Shown here in pieces: positions 33,264-42,094 of a stretch of DNA of 52,980 nucleotides. The notes beneath the pieces are model-generated. The model was not told the DNA's origin. It saw only the letters and a list, made by a program, of their open reading frames with translations, and did no database searches. Numbering within the stretch: position 1 is the first letter of the stretch; every line of letters starts with the position of its first letter. The translations under genes were made by a program, and so were the position numbers. The stretch is from Geodermatophilus sp. DF01-2 (GTDB lineage: Bacteria > Actinomycetota > Actinomycetes > Mycobacteriales > Geodermatophilaceae), in NCBI RefSeq assembly GCF_004571065.1, contig NZ_SPQN01000015.1:1-52980 (forward strand), in the 5' to 3' direction.

Positions 33264-33301
33264 CAGGGCCCCGGAGCTGCACCACGCGCTCCGGGGCCCT
33301 G
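33264..33301 (+). terminator. Terminator hairpin after the HbhA-like gene
   Basis: Perfect 13-bp stem (33264-33276 with 33289-33301, arm CAGGGCCCCGGAG) and a 12-base loop, between the repeat cluster and the DUF2516 gene. Confidence 0.75.
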
Positions 33302-33359
33302 TCGTGTCGGGGGCCCGCGTTTCCCGGGGAGGTGTCCGCCGGCGAGTACCCTGCCGGGC

Positions 33360-33650
33360 ATGCTGAGCTTCCAGGGTCTGGTTTACGCGGTGCTCTTCTA
33401 CGCGGCCCTGGGGCTCGCCGCATGGGCGTTCGTCGACGCCCTCATCCGTCCTGCCGCCGGCTACGTCGCGGCGGGCAAGCTGACCAAGCCCGGCTGGGCG
33501 GCCATCCTCGGCCTCGCCGTGCTGATCATCGTGCTGACCCGTACGCCGCTGAGCCTGCTCGGCCTGCCCGCGGTCATCGCCGCGATCGTCTACCTCGTCG
33601 ACGTCCGGCCCGCCGTCCGCGGGCTGAGCCGGGGCGGCAACAGCTGGTGA
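33360..33650 (+). CDS. DUF2516 small membrane protein (Rv0476-like)
   Basis: A 96-residue protein with three hydrophobic segments: VYAVLFYAALGLAAWAFVDAL, WAAILGLAVLIIVL and LLGLPAVIAAIVYLVDV. It belongs to the conserved actinobacterial family that follows hbhA. TACCCT ends seven bases before the ATG, so it has its own leaderless promoter behind the terminator. Function unknown. Confidence 0.85.
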   Translation: MLSFQGLVYAVLFYAALGLAAWAFVDALIRPAAGYVAAGKLTKPGWAAILGLAVLIIVLTRTPLSLLGLPAVIAAIVYLVDVRPAVRGLSRGGNSW

Positions 33651-33663
33651 GCCGCCGGGGCGC

Positions 33664-33867
33664 TCAGTACCGGGTGTCCTTCGGGATCACGATCCACAGC
33701 AGCACGTAGGCGATGAACTGCGGGCCCGGCAGGATGCACGAGGCCACGAAGGCCACGCGCAGGCCGGTCCGCGAGATGCCGAAGTACCGGGCCAGCCCCG
33801 CGCAGACACCGGCGATCACCTTGTGACGCGTGTCGCGGCGGAGGGGCATGCGGGCGGGTGACCTCAT
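33664..33867 (-). CDS. PspC-domain protein
   Basis: A 67-residue PspC-domain protein: basic N-terminus, KVIAGVCAGLARYFGISRTGLRVAFV, then a membrane span (FIAYVLLWIVIPKD). Stand-alone PspC proteins link to envelope-stress sensing. Convergent with the DUF2516 gene. ATG 33867 is used; an in-frame ATG at 33849 would shorten it by six residues. Confidence 0.88.
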   Translation of the reverse strand: MRSPARMPLRRDTRHKVIAGVCAGLARYFGISRTGLRVAFVASCILPGPQFIAYVLLWIVIPKDTRY

Positions 33868-33944
33868 GCCCCGACCCTACGGTCGCCGGCCGGCTCCTGC
33901 TGGGAGTGTGCGCGACCCAGGCCGAGGACGTGCCGTTGGGCGAA

Positions 33945-33995
33945 TGTGCGCTCATCGGGGTCTTCCCACTGGCGGAAGACCCCGGTGAGCGCACA
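33945..33995 (-). terminator. Long hairpin after the spermidine-synthase-like gene
   Basis: Arms of 22 bases (33945-33966 and 33974-33995) pair with a single T/G mismatch around a 7-base loop. It ends 20 bp past the stop of the minus-strand gene, so it should terminate it. The stem is unusually long and may be a mobile palindrome in its own right. Confidence 0.7.
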
Positions 33996-34015
33996 ACGAT
34001 CATGGGACGGCCGGC

Positions 34016-34879
34016 TCAGCGGCCGAAGACGCCGTCCGGAGGCTCGGGCGAGCCCACCGCGTCGACGTCGCGTACCGGCTGCACCCTCCCGGCGAAGCGG
34101 TCCAGGTCGGCGCCCTCGACCACCCGACTGGGCATCGGGTCGGCGGCACAGCGCCGGACCAGGGCGGGGACCGGCAGCTCGGCGTCCGCGGCGACGGCGA
34201 CGAGGTTGCCGAACCGCCGTCCGCGCAGCGTGCCCGGCTCGGCCAGCAGGCAGACGTGCACGAAGACCGCGCGCAGCGTGGCCACCTGCCCGCGGGCGAA
34301 CCGCAGCGGCGGCCCGTCGGCGACGTTGACGACGAACGTGCCCCCGGGACGCAGCACCCGGTGGGCCTCCTGCGCGTACTCCACGCTGGTCAGGTGCGCG
34401 GGCGTGCGCGCCCCCGCGAACACGTCACTGATGACCACGTCGACGCTGGCGGCCGGCAGCGCGGCCAGTCCGGCGCGGGCGTCGGTGGCACGCACCCGGA
34501 CGCGGGCGTCGCGGGGCAGCGGCAGGTGGGCGCGGACGAGGTCGGTCAGCTTCTCGTCGAGCTCGACGACGCGCTGCCGGGAGCCGGGCCGGGTCGCCGC
34601 GACGTACCGGGGAAGGGTCAGCGCGCCGCCGCCCAGGTGGACGACGTCGATCGGCCGGCCCTCCTCCGCGGCGAGGTCGAGCACGTGGCCCATCCGGCGC
34701 ACGTACTCGAACTCCAGGTGGGTCGGGTCCTCGAGGTCGACGTGCGACTGCGGCGTCCCGTTCACCACGAGCACCCAGGAGCCGTCCCGGTCGGCGTCAC
34801 CGAGGATCTCGGCGGTGCCGCCGTCGACGGGCGTGGGGCCGGGCGGCACGATCGGCTGGGCCTGCCTGCGCGGGCTCAT
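34016..34879 (-). CDS. Spermidine-synthase-like methyltransferase-fold protein
   Basis: A 287-residue protein of the polyamine aminopropyltransferase superfamily. It has the SAM-type glycine loop VVHLGGGALTLPRYVA, the acidic end of strand 2 in RVVELDEKL, and VVISDVFAGARTPAHLTSVEYA, the region of the catalytic Asp. It lacks the N-terminal beta domain of full SpeE, and such proteins in actinobacteria often have unproven substrates. An aminopropyl- or methyltransferase role is therefore tentative. Confidence 0.8.
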   Translation of the reverse strand: MSPRRQAQPIVPPGPTPVDGGTAEILGDADRDGSWVLVVNGTPQSHVDLEDPTHLEFEYVRRMGHVLDLAAEEGRPIDVVHLGGGALTLPRYVAATRPGSRQRVVELDEKLTDLVRAHLPLPRDARVRVRATDARAGLAALPAASVDVVISDVFAGARTPAHLTSVEYAQEAHRVLRPGGTFVVNVADGPPLRFARGQVATLRAVFVHVCLLAEPGTLRGRRFGNLVAVAADAELPVPALVRRCAADPMPSRVVEGADLDRFAGRVQPVRDVDAVGSPEPPDGVFGR

Positions 34880-34953
34880 CGGGTCAGTGGGGCGGGACGC
34901 ACGCCGGTCATCGTGCCCGGCGCGCCGTGCGTGAACGGAGGGAGGGCGGGACG

Positions 34954-35211
34954 GTGGGGACCGAGGTCGGGCAGGTCTGGCCCGAGGACTGGCGCAGCTG
35001 GCGCGACGTCCGGCTGCGAGAGCTTCGCGCGGACCCCGAGGTGTTCGGTGCCACGGCCGAGGCCGAGGCGCGGTACGACGAGGAGCTGTGGCGGTCGCGG
35101 CTCGACGGGACGGGCGGCCCGGCGGTGCTGGCCCGCGCCGGGGAGGACGTCATCGGTATGGGCGCGGGTTCCAGCGCGGACGGCGTTCCCGCGGTAACGC
35201 CGGTGCGTGTG
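34954..35211 (+). pseudogene. GNAT acetyltransferase N-terminal fragment
   Basis: GTG 34954 has a strong GGAGGGAGGGCGGG upstream. The first 70 codons read VWPEDWRSWRDVRLRELRADPEVFGATAEAEARYDEELWR and then VLARAGEDVIGMGAG, the start of a GNAT N-acetyltransferase. The acetyl-CoA loop (RxxGxG/A) that should follow is absent; instead the frame runs into the antisense of the next gene. It is a 3'-truncated remnant; the break lies near 35170-35210. Confidence 0.6.
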
Positions 35212-36066
35212 TCAGACCGGGGCGACGGCGGACCAGCGGACGGTGACCTCGCCGTGCCGCCACCGGCGGCTGGAGCCGACGAACGGCCAGCCCTGGTCGG
35301 CGAGTGCCTCGACCGCGGCGGTCCAGCGCTGCCGCGGCCCGAAGGCGGACAGCCCGGCCGCGGTGGCCCACGCGGTGTCCAGCGCCCGGAGGAGCTCGTG
35401 CACCGGCTGGCCGGGAACGTTGTGGTGGATGAGGGCCTTGGGCAGCCGCTCGGCGAGGTCCGAGGGCCGGTCGAGGTCCGACACCCGCGCCGAGAGGGTC
35501 AGGGTCAGCGGCCCGTCGGCGTCCAGGGCGACCCAGGCCGAGCGCCGTCCCCACTCGTCGCAGGTGCCCTCGACGAGCAGCCCGCCGGGGCCGAGCGCGG
35601 CGCGCATCGTGTCCCAGGCATGGGCGGCGGACTCCTCGTCGTACTGGCGCAGCACGTTGAACGCGCGCACCAGCACCGGGCGCAGTCCGGCGAGCTCGAA
35701 CCCGCCGACGCGGAAGTCGACCCGCGGTGGATCGCGGTCGGCGGCGACGGCGGTCACCCGGTCGGGGTCGATCTCCAGGCCGACCACCTCGAGGCCGTGC
35801 ACCTCCGGGCCCAACCGGTCGGCCAGCTCGAGCGTGGTCACCGCGGACGAGCCGTAGCCCAGGTCGACGACGAGCGGCCGGGCGGCGTCACGCAGCCGCG
35901 GCACCTGGGTGGCCACCAGCCAGCGGTCGACCCGGCGCAGCCGGTTGGCGTTGGTGGTGCCGCGGGTCGGCAGGCCCAGCGCGCGTGCCCGGCCGGCGGC
36001 CAGCCGCGGGTTGGCCTTCCTGGGGAGGGTGGCCCGGCGCTTGTGGTCGCCGCCTGCCTCGCTCAC
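35212..36066 (-). CDS. Class I SAM-dependent methyltransferase-like protein
   Basis: A 284-residue protein. Basic N-terminus, then the SAM-binding strand PLVVDLGYGSSAVTTLELADRL, acidic residue EIDPDRV, VDFRVGGFELAG and the GTCDEWGRR region. Catalytic substrate residues are not recognisable. It diverges from murB with only 34 bp between the starts. That close pairing suggests a housekeeping role, but the substrate is unknown. Confidence 0.75.
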   Translation of the reverse strand: MSEAGGDHKRRATLPRKANPRLAAGRARALGLPTRGTTNANRLRRVDRWLVATQVPRLRDAARPLVVDLGYGSSAVTTLELADRLGPEVHGLEVVGLEIDPDRVTAVAADRDPPRVDFRVGGFELAGLRPVLVRAFNVLRQYDEESAAHAWDTMRAALGPGGLLVEGTCDEWGRRSAWVALDADGPLTLTLSARVSDLDRPSDLAERLPKALIHHNVPGQPVHELLRALDTAWATAAGLSAFGPRQRWTAAVEALADQGWPFVGSSRRWRHGEVTVRWSAVAPV

Positions 36067-36088
36067 CGGCCCAGAGCGTAGACGCGGT

Positions 36089-36103
36089 TAGCGTGGTGCC
36101 GTG
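36089..36103 (+). promoter_or_regulatory. Leaderless promoter of murB
   Basis: TAGCGT (36089-36094) ends six bases before the murB GTG at 36101. The whole intergenic space is 34 bp, so the divergent promoters must overlap. Confidence 0.5.
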
Positions 36104-37108
36104 CAGGTCCGACGGAACGCCCGCCTCGCGGAGCTGACGACCCTCGGGGTGGGTGGTCCCATCGACCGGCTGGTCGAGGTCTCCGACGCCGACGAGCTGG
36201 TCGCCGCCGTCCGCGAGGCCGACGGCGCCGGGCGGCCGCTGCTGATCCTCGGCGGCGGCTCCAACCTGGTCGGTCCGGACGACGGGTGGCCCGGTGACGT
36301 GGTCGCCGTCCGCAGTCGGGGCATCGAGCGGGACGGCGGCCGGCTGGTCGTGCAGGCCGGCGAGTCCTGGGACGACCTCGTGGCCCACGCCGTCGAGCAG
36401 CGGCTGGCCGGCATGGAGGCGATGTCCGGCATCCCCGGCTCGACGGGGGCGACGCCGGTGCAGAACGTCGGCGCCTACGGCCAGGAGGTCGCCCAGGTCA
36501 TCACCGTCGTCCGCGTCTGGGACCGGGTGGACGGTGCGGAGCGCGTCCTGAGCCCGGCCGACTGCGGGTTCGCCTACCGGGACAGCCGGCTCAAGCGCGA
36601 GCCCGGCCGGTTCGTCGTCCTCACGGTGACCTTCGAGCTCGAGCCGGGGGAGCTGTCCGCGCCGGTCGGCTACGCCGAGCTCGCCCGCACGCTCGGCGTC
36701 GCGCTGGGGGAGCGGGCGCCGCTGGCCGACGTCCGCGCCGCGGTGCTGCAGCTCCGCCGCGGCAAGGGCATGGTGTGGGACCCCGCCGACCCCGACAGCC
36801 GCAGCGCCGGCTCGTTCTTCACCAACCCGATCGTCCCGGCGACGCACGCGGTGGAGGGCTGCCCGAGCTGGCCGGCCGGCGACGGGCAGGTCAAGCTCAG
36901 TGCCGCCTGGCTGGTGCAGCACGCCGGCTTCGGCCGCGGCACGCGCGACGGCCGGGTGGGGACGTCGTCCCGGCACAGCCTCGCGCTGACCACCGAGCCC
37001 GGGGCGACCGCCGACGAGCTCCTGGCCTTCGCGGACAAGGTCGTCGCCGGCGTCCAGGAGCGCTTCGGCGTCACCCTGGAGCGCGAGCCGACCGCGGTGC
37101 GGCCGTAG
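36101..37108 (+). CDS. murB: UDP-N-acetylenolpyruvoylglucosamine reductase MurB
   Basis: FAD-dependent reductase making UDP-MurNAc, 335 residues. The FAD-binding region has LTTLGVGGPIDRLVEV, LLILGGGSNLVG and GMEAMSGIPGSTGATPVQNVGAYGQEV. The catalytic part has FAYRDSRLKR and SAGSFFTNPIV with the catalytic Ser. It provides the substrate chain for MurD2 and MurL at 24.8-27.5 kb. Leaderless GTG start. Confidence 0.96.
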   Translation: MQVRRNARLAELTTLGVGGPIDRLVEVSDADELVAAVREADGAGRPLLILGGGSNLVGPDDGWPGDVVAVRSRGIERDGGRLVVQAGESWDDLVAHAVEQRLAGMEAMSGIPGSTGATPVQNVGAYGQEVAQVITVVRVWDRVDGAERVLSPADCGFAYRDSRLKREPGRFVVLTVTFELEPGELSAPVGYAELARTLGVALGERAPLADVRAAVLQLRRGKGMVWDPADPDSRSAGSFFTNPIVPATHAVEGCPSWPAGDGQVKLSAAWLVQHAGFGRGTRDGRVGTSSRHSLALTTEPGATADELLAFADKVVAGVQERFGVTLEREPTAVRP

Positions 37109-37123
37109 CGGAGTCGCAGGCTG

Positions 37124-37193
37124 ACTCTTGCGGTTGTCCGCGCGGTGTCGCGGTCGTGCAGGACCGCAAGACCGTGTACAGGACCGCAAGAGT
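37124..37193. terminator. Bidirectional terminator with alternative stems between murB and SDR
   Basis: ACTCTTGCGGT (37124-37134) is the exact complement of ACCGCAAGAGT (37183-37193). An intermediate copy ACCGCAAGA (37163-37171) and the tight hairpin GCGGTC-GTGCAG-GACCGC (37150-37167) offer competing folds. The element lies between two convergent stops. Confidence 0.6.
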
Positions 37194-37207
37194 GGAGTCG
37201 GGGCGCG

Positions 37208-37993
37208 CTAAGCCTCGCGGGCGACCTTGTGCTGGGCGGCCTGTGCCCGCGGGCGGACGACGAGCAGGTCGACGTTGACGTGGTGCGGGCGGGTGAGCGC
37301 CCAGGCGATGCAGTCGGCGACGTCCTCGGCGACCAGCGGCTCGCGCACCCCGCGGTAGACGGCGTCGGCCTTCTCCTGGCTGCCGGTCCGGTTGAGGGAG
37401 AACTCCTCGGTCTTCACCATGCCCGGCGCGATCTCGACCACCCGCACCGGCTGCCCGCACAGCTCCAGCCGCAGCGTCTCGGCCAGCGTGTGCACCCCGT
37501 GCTTGGCCGCTGTGTAGGACGCCCCGCCCCCGTAGCTGATCAGCCCGGCGGTCGACCCGACGAAGAGCAGGTCGCCGGCCCCGGAGGCGACCAGCGCGGG
37601 CAGCAGCGCCTTGGTCAGCCGGACGGTGCCCAGCACGTTGACCTCGTAGGTGCGCGCCCAGGACTCCAGGTCGGCCTCGGCCACCGGGTTGGCGTCGAAG
37701 GCGCCCCCGGCGTTGTTGACCAGGACGTCGACCCGGTCGAGGGCGCCGGCGAAGTCCGCCACCGAGTCGGGGTCGGTGAGGTCCAGCGGCAAGGCGCGGG
37801 CACCGATCTCCTCGGCGAGCGACGTCAGCCGGTCCATCCGCCGCGCCCCGAGGACGACGTCGAAGCCCTCCGCCGCCAGCCGGGTCGCGGCGGCCGCGCC
37901 GATGCCGCTGGAGGCACCGGTGACGACGGCCGTCCGCCCCGTGCCGGGCAGCTCGCGGGAACCGGATGCAGGATGGGTCGAGGGGCCGGGCAT
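37208..37993 (-). CDS. Short-chain dehydrogenase/reductase (Rv0484c-like)
   Basis: Classical SDR of 261 residues: nucleotide motif [27 protein letters not shown], catalytic Ser in FVGSTAGL and Tyr/Lys in SYTAAKHG. Substrate unknown. ATG 37993 has AGGATGG at good spacing; ATG 38002 would add three residues. It diverges from mshA, as Rv0484c lies near mshA in M. tuberculosis, across 82 bp with a perfect palindrome. Confidence 0.92.
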   Translation of the reverse strand: MPGPSTHPASGSRELPGTGRTAVVTGASSGIGAAAATRLAAEGFDVVLGARRMDRLTSLAEEIGARALPLDLTDPDSVADFAGALDRVDVLVNNAGGAFDANPVAEADLESWARTYEVNVLGTVRLTKALLPALVASGAGDLLFVGSTAGLISYGGGASYTAAKHGVHTLAETLRLELCGQPVRVVEIAPGMVKTEEFSLNRTGSQEKADAVYRGVREPLVAEDVADCIAWALTRPHHVNVDLLVVRPRAQAAQHKVAREA

Positions 37994-38012
37994 GAGAACC
38001 ATCCTGGCGTTG

Positions 38013-38025
38013 TTGCAGACTGCAA
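38013..38025. promoter_or_regulatory. Palindromic operator candidate between SDR and mshA
   Basis: TTGCAG-A-CTGCAA is a perfect 6+1+6 inverted repeat, located 20 bp upstream of the SDR start and 50 bp upstream of the mshA start. It is clearly more AT-rich than its surroundings. No regulator gene is adjacent. Confidence 0.5.
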
Positions 38026-38075
38026 TGTCGAGCGGGTGCCTCCCGGCGCCCGGGGAGCGAGGCGGGAGGTCGCAC

Positions 38076-39428
38076 GTGGCCGCTCGCCGCCGTCCCCGGT
38101 CGGCCGTGCCCCGGCGGGTGGCGACCCTCTCGGTGCACACCAGCCCGCTCGACCAGCCCGGTGCCGGCGACGCCGGCGGCATGAACGTCTACATCGTCGA
38201 GGTCTCCCGCCGGCTGGCCGCTCGCGGCATCGCCGTCGACGTCTTCACCCGCGCGACCTCGAGCGAGCTGCCGCCAGTGGTCGAGATGAGCCCCGGCGTG
38301 ACCGTGCGGCACGTCAGCGCCGGCCCCTTCGAGGGCCTGGGCAAGGAGGAGCTCCCCGCCCAGCTGTGCGCCGTCACCGCCGCCGTCCTGCGCGAGGAGG
38401 CCCAGCACGAGCCGGGCCACTACGACGTCGTCCACTCGCACTACTGGCTCTCCGGCCAGGTCGGATGGCTGGCCCGCGACCGGTGGAGCGTGCCGCTGAT
38501 CCACACCGCGCACACCCTGGCCAAGGTGAAGAACGCCGCGCTGGCCACCGGTGACCGCCCCGAGCCGCGGGCCCGGGTGATCGGCGAGGAGCAGGTGGTC
38601 GCCGAGGCCGACCGGCTGGTCGCCAACACGGCCGACGAGGCCCGTCAGCTGGTCGACCACTACGGCGCCGACCCGCGACGCACCCTCGTCGTCCCGCCCG
38701 GGGTCGACCTCGACCGCTTCACCCCCGGCGACCGGGCGGCGGCCCGTCGCCGGCTGGGCGTCGCCGAGGACGCCGTCGTGCTGCTGTTCGTCGGCCGGAT
38801 CCAGCCGCTCAAGGCCCCCGACCTGCTGCTCGAGGCGGCCGCGCGGATGCTCGCGGACGACCCCGGCCTGCGCGACCGGCTCCGGGTGCACGTCGTCGGC
38901 GCGCCCAGCGGAACCGGCCTGGAGGCGCCCCGTCAGCTCGAGCAGCTGGCCGCCCAGCTTGGCATTCCCGACCTGGTCCGCTTCCTGCCGCCCGTGCACG
39001 CCGAGCTGCTCGCCGAGCACTACCGGGCCGCCGATGTCGCCGTCGTCCCCAGTCACAACGAGTCCTTCGGGCTGGTGGCGCTGGAGGCCCAGGCCTGCGG
39101 GACGCCGGTCGTCGCGGCCGCCGTCGGTGGCCTGCGCACCGCCGTGCGGGACGGCGTCTCCGGTGTCCTGGTGGAGGGTCGCGACCCGGCCGACTACGCG
39201 ACCGCGATCCGGTCCGTGCTCGCCCGCCGCGAGCTGCTGTCGGCCGGCGCACGCCGGCACGCCGGCTCCTTCTCCTGGGAGCGCACCGTCGACAGCCTGG
39301 TGTCGGCCTACACCGCCGCCGCCGAGGAGATGGCCGCGGCCGCGGGGAGCGGGGTCGCCGGCACGCTGATGCGCCCGCCCCGGGTGCTCGGCGCGGTGCG
39401 GCCGCTGGGTGCGCAGGTGGCCCGGTGA
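38076..39428 (+). CDS. mshA: Mycothiol glycosyltransferase MshA
   Basis: GT4-family D-inositol-3-phosphate glycosyltransferase, first step of mycothiol synthesis: UDP-GlcNAc plus inositol-3-phosphate gives the GlcNAc-Ins-P. The 450-residue protein shows [21 protein letters not shown] near the N-terminus, [47 protein letters not shown] and the GT4 signature [25 protein letters not shown] 38076 has GGGAGG seven bases upstream; an ATG at 38025 would add 17 residues. The last mycothiol enzyme, MshD, is at 5975-6955. Confidence 0.95.
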   Translation: MAARRRPRSAVPRRVATLSVHTSPLDQPGAGDAGGMNVYIVEVSRRLAARGIAVDVFTRATSSELPPVVEMSPGVTVRHVSAGPFEGLGKEELPAQLCAVTAAVLREEAQHEPGHYDVVHSHYWLSGQVGWLARDRWSVPLIHTAHTLAKVKNAALATGDRPEPRARVIGEEQVVAEADRLVANTADEARQLVDHYGADPRRTLVVPPGVDLDRFTPGDRAAARRRLGVAEDAVVLLFVGRIQPLKAPDLLLEAAARMLADDPGLRDRLRVHVVGAPSGTGLEAPRQLEQLAAQLGIPDLVRFLPPVHAELLAEHYRAADVAVVPSHNESFGLVALEAQACGTPVVAAAVGGLRTAVRDGVSGVLVEGRDPADYATAIRSVLARRELLSAGARRHAGSFSWERTVDSLVSAYTAAAEEMAAAAGSGVAGTLMRPPRVLGAVRPLGAQVAR

Positions 39429-39498
39429 GCGGCTCTGTCGTCCCGACGGCTCCGCCGTGCGGGAGGAAGTCCGGGGACTCGGTCAGCGGGAGGACGTC

Positions 39499-40041
39499 GT
39501 GAGTCGTGAGGGGACCGTCGAGGAGCTCGACGCGGTCATCGAGCAGACGCTGCGCGAGAGCGACCTGGTGCACGAGCGCCCGGCGCCCGGCCGGTGGCTG
39601 GTCGACCTGCCCGGCACCAAGAAGCTCAAGACCGTGTGCGGGCTGATCGTCGGTGAGCACGCGCTCCGGGTGGAGGCCTTCGTCTGCCGGCAGCCCGACG
39701 AGAACCGCGAGCAGCTGTGGACCTTCCTGCTGCAGCACAACGCGCGCATGTACGGCGTCTCGTACTCGATCGACGGCGTGGGCGACGTCTACCTGACCGG
39801 CCGGTTGCCGCACGCCGCGGTCACCCCCGACGAGCTCGACCGCGTCCTCGGCGCGGTGCTCAGCTACGCCGACGACCACTTCAACACGATGCTCGAGATC
39901 GGCTTCGGCACCTCGATCCGGCGGGAATGGGAGTGGCGGGTCAAGCGGGGCGAGTCGCTGCGCAACCTCGAGGCCTTCGCCGACTTCGCCGACCCCGGCC
40001 GGAGGTCCCGGACCGGCGGCCGTCCGGACGGCGGGGCGTGA
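39499..40041 (+). CDS. YbjN-domain protein (Rv0487-like)
   Basis: A 180-residue YbjN-type protein (PF10722) with GRWLVDLPGTKKLKTVCGLIVGEHALRVEAFVCRQPDEN and YLTGRLPHAAVTPDELDRVLGAVL. Family members are small chaperone-like or regulatory proteins of unclear mechanism. It is conserved after mshA in actinobacteria. GTG 39499 is preceded by GGGAGGA. Its stop overlaps the MFS start. Confidence 0.88.
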   Translation: MSREGTVEELDAVIEQTLRESDLVHERPAPGRWLVDLPGTKKLKTVCGLIVGEHALRVEAFVCRQPDENREQLWTFLLQHNARMYGVSYSIDGVGDVYLTGRLPHAAVTPDELDRVLGAVLSYADDHFNTMLEIGFGTSIRREWEWRVKRGESLRNLEAFADFADPGRRSRTGGRPDGGA

Positions 40042-41648
40042 CGGCGACCGCACGGTCGCTCCCCGAGGCCGCCGAGGAGCGGCCCGGCTACGCCCGCCGG
40101 TGGTGGGTGCTGGCCACCATGACGGTCTGCCTGCTCGTGGTGATCATGGGCAACACGACCCTCAACGTCGCCATCCCCACGCTGCAGCGGGAGCTGGGTG
40201 CCACCCAGGGTCAACTGCAGTGGGCGATCGACGCCTACATCCTCGTGTTCGCCGGGCTGCTGTTCTCCTGGGGCGTCATCGGCGACCGGATCGGCCGGCG
40301 GAAGGTCCTGTTGATCGGGCTGTCGATCTACACGGTCGCCTCGCTGCTCGGGGCCTTCAGCGGCAGCCCGGCGGAGCTGATCGCCTGGCGGGCGGTCATG
40401 GGCATCGGCGGCGCTGCGGTGCAGCCGGCCACCCTCGCGGTCATCACCAACGTCTTCCCGCCCGGGGAGCGCGGCCGCGCCATCGGCGTCTGGGCCGGCA
40501 CCGCCGGGCTCGCCGTCGCCGGCGGCCCCCTGGCCAGCGGCGCCGTCCTCGAGCACTTCTGGTGGGGCGCGATCTTCCTCATCGCCGTGCCGGTCGCCGT
40601 GCTCGGCATCGTGGGGACGCTGCTCGTCGTCCCCGAGTCCCGCGACCCCTTCCCGGGCCGGCTCGACGTTCCGGGCGTCCTGCTGTCGATCTTCGCCCTC
40701 GCCGGCGTGGTCTACGGGATCATCCACGGCGGCTCGGGGGCGGGCTGGACGTCTCCGGGTGTCCTCGTGCCGCTGCTCGGCGGGCTGGTCCTGCTGGTGC
40801 TGTTCCTGTGGCTGCAGCGACGCTCGGCCCACCCGGCGCTCGACGTCACGCTCTTCCGCAACCCGGCCTTCTCCGCCGCCGCGGCCGCCCTCGGGTTGAA
40901 CTTCTTCGCCCTCATGGGAGCGACCTTCTACCTCGTCTACTACCTGCAGGGCGTGCGGGGATACGGGCCGCTGGCCAGCGGTGCGGCGCTCATCCCCGTG
41001 GCGCTGGGCATGGCGCTGATGGCGCCGCAGAGCTCGCGACTGGCCGAGCGTCTCGGCGCCAAGGCCGTCGTGGGCGGCGGCTTCCTCCTGATCGCCCTCT
41101 CGTTCGCCGGCTTCCAGCTCCTCGACCGGACCTCGCCGCTGTGGCTGCTGATCGTCGTCCTGTCCGTGCAGGGCCTCGGCATGGGCGCGGTGATGGCGCC
41201 GACGACCGAGTCGATCATGTCGGTGGTGCCGCGGCACAAGGCCGGGGCGGGTGCCGCGGTGAACAACTCCGTCCGGCAGGTCGGGGGCGCGCTGGGGGTG
41301 GCCATCCTGGGCTCGCTGCTGTCCTCCGCCTATGCGGCCGAACTCGGCGACGCGGTCGACTCGCTGCCGCCGGCGGCCCGCGACGAGGCCAGCTCCTCGA
41401 TCATCGCGACCCTCGGTGCGGTCGAGCAGCTCCGCGCCGGTGGGGACGACGAGGCGGCGGTCGCCGCGGGAGCGCTGACCGACCGCGCCCTGGACGCCTT
41501 CGTCTCGGCCATGCACCTGACCGCCATAGGCACGGCCTCCGCCGCGCTCGTGGCCGCCCTGGTGGTGTTCACGTGGCTGCCCGGACGACGTCCGCTGGAC
41601 CGGTCGCCGTCCCCGGAGCCGTCGTCCGGAGCCGCCCGGCGGCCGTGA
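40038..41648 (+). CDS. DHA2-type MFS multidrug efflux transporter
   Basis: A 536-residue drug:H+ antiporter with about 14 spans. Motif A is GVIGDRIGRRKVLLIGL, the DHA2/motif C region is GTAGLAVAGGPLASGAVLEHFWW, and NTTLNVAIPTLQRELGATQGQLQWAIDAY is typical of the subfamily. The GTG start overlaps the YbjN stop. No regulator adjoins it, so expression probably follows the mshA-ybjN transcript. Substrate unknown. Confidence 0.92.
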   Translation: MTATARSLPEAAEERPGYARRWWVLATMTVCLLVVIMGNTTLNVAIPTLQRELGATQGQLQWAIDAYILVFAGLLFSWGVIGDRIGRRKVLLIGLSIYTVASLLGAFSGSPAELIAWRAVMGIGGAAVQPATLAVITNVFPPGERGRAIGVWAGTAGLAVAGGPLASGAVLEHFWWGAIFLIAVPVAVLGIVGTLLVVPESRDPFPGRLDVPGVLLSIFALAGVVYGIIHGGSGAGWTSPGVLVPLLGGLVLLVLFLWLQRRSAHPALDVTLFRNPAFSAAAAALGLNFFALMGATFYLVYYLQGVRGYGPLASGAALIPVALGMALMAPQSSRLAERLGAKAVVGGGFLLIALSFAGFQLLDRTSPLWLLIVVLSVQGLGMGAVMAPTTESIMSVVPRHKAGAGAAVNNSVRQVGGALGVAILGSLLSSAYAAELGDAVDSLPPAARDEASSSIIATLGAVEQLRAGGDDEAAVAAGALTDRALDAFVSAMHLTAIGTASAALVAALVVFTWLPGRRPLDRSPSPEPSSGAARRP

Positions 41649-41700
41649 TGCCGAGCGCAGGCCGACCCGCCTGGCGCCGGCAGCGGTTAGCGTGGCGGCG

Positions 41701-42003
41701 GTGCAGGAGCGTCCCGGGCAGCAGGAGCGTCAGGTCCGGGCCCTCGTGGGCCTGATGGCGGCCACGGCGCTGGTCTATCCGCTGCTGTTGTGCGCGGTGC
41801 AGCTGACCTTCGCCCAGCTCGTCGTGGTGGACCTGTCGGGGACGGTCCTGTGGCTGACCGTCGGCGTGGCCTGCAGCGTCGCCGCCGTCGCCGCGCTGCG
41901 CTGGGGCGTCGACCGGCCGGTCCGCAGTCCGTGGCTGCTCACCGGCCTGCTGCCGCCGCTGGTGTTCGAGGCCTGGCTGCTGTGGCCGCTGCTCACCGGG
42001 TAA
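41701..42003 (+). CDS. Small polytopic membrane protein
   Basis: About 100 residues with three hydrophobic segments ([59 protein letters not shown]). TAGCGT ends seven bases before GTG 41701, favouring that leaderless start over GTG 41692. A dispersed repeat begins in its TAA stop. Function unknown. Confidence 0.7.
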   Translation: MQERPGQQERQVRALVGLMAATALVYPLLLCAVQLTFAQLVVVDLSGTVLWLTVGVACSVAAVAALRWGVDRPVRSPWLLTGLLPPLVFEAWLLWPLLTG

Positions 42004-42058
42004 AGGACCCCGTCCTCCTCATCCCTCGCACGCTCGGGACGGGCCTCTGGACAGGGCC
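42003..42058 (+). repeat. Dispersed palindromic repeat, copy 6
   Basis: Reads AAGGACCCCGTCCTCC starting in the TAA of the preceding gene, and ends CCTCTGGACAGGGCC. It is the most diverged copy in its second half (CTCGGGACGGGCCTC). It lies just before the gpm promoter. Confidence 0.75.
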
Positions 42059-42094
42059 GAGGACGGGCCGCACCTGATCGGGCAGGATGGCGGC

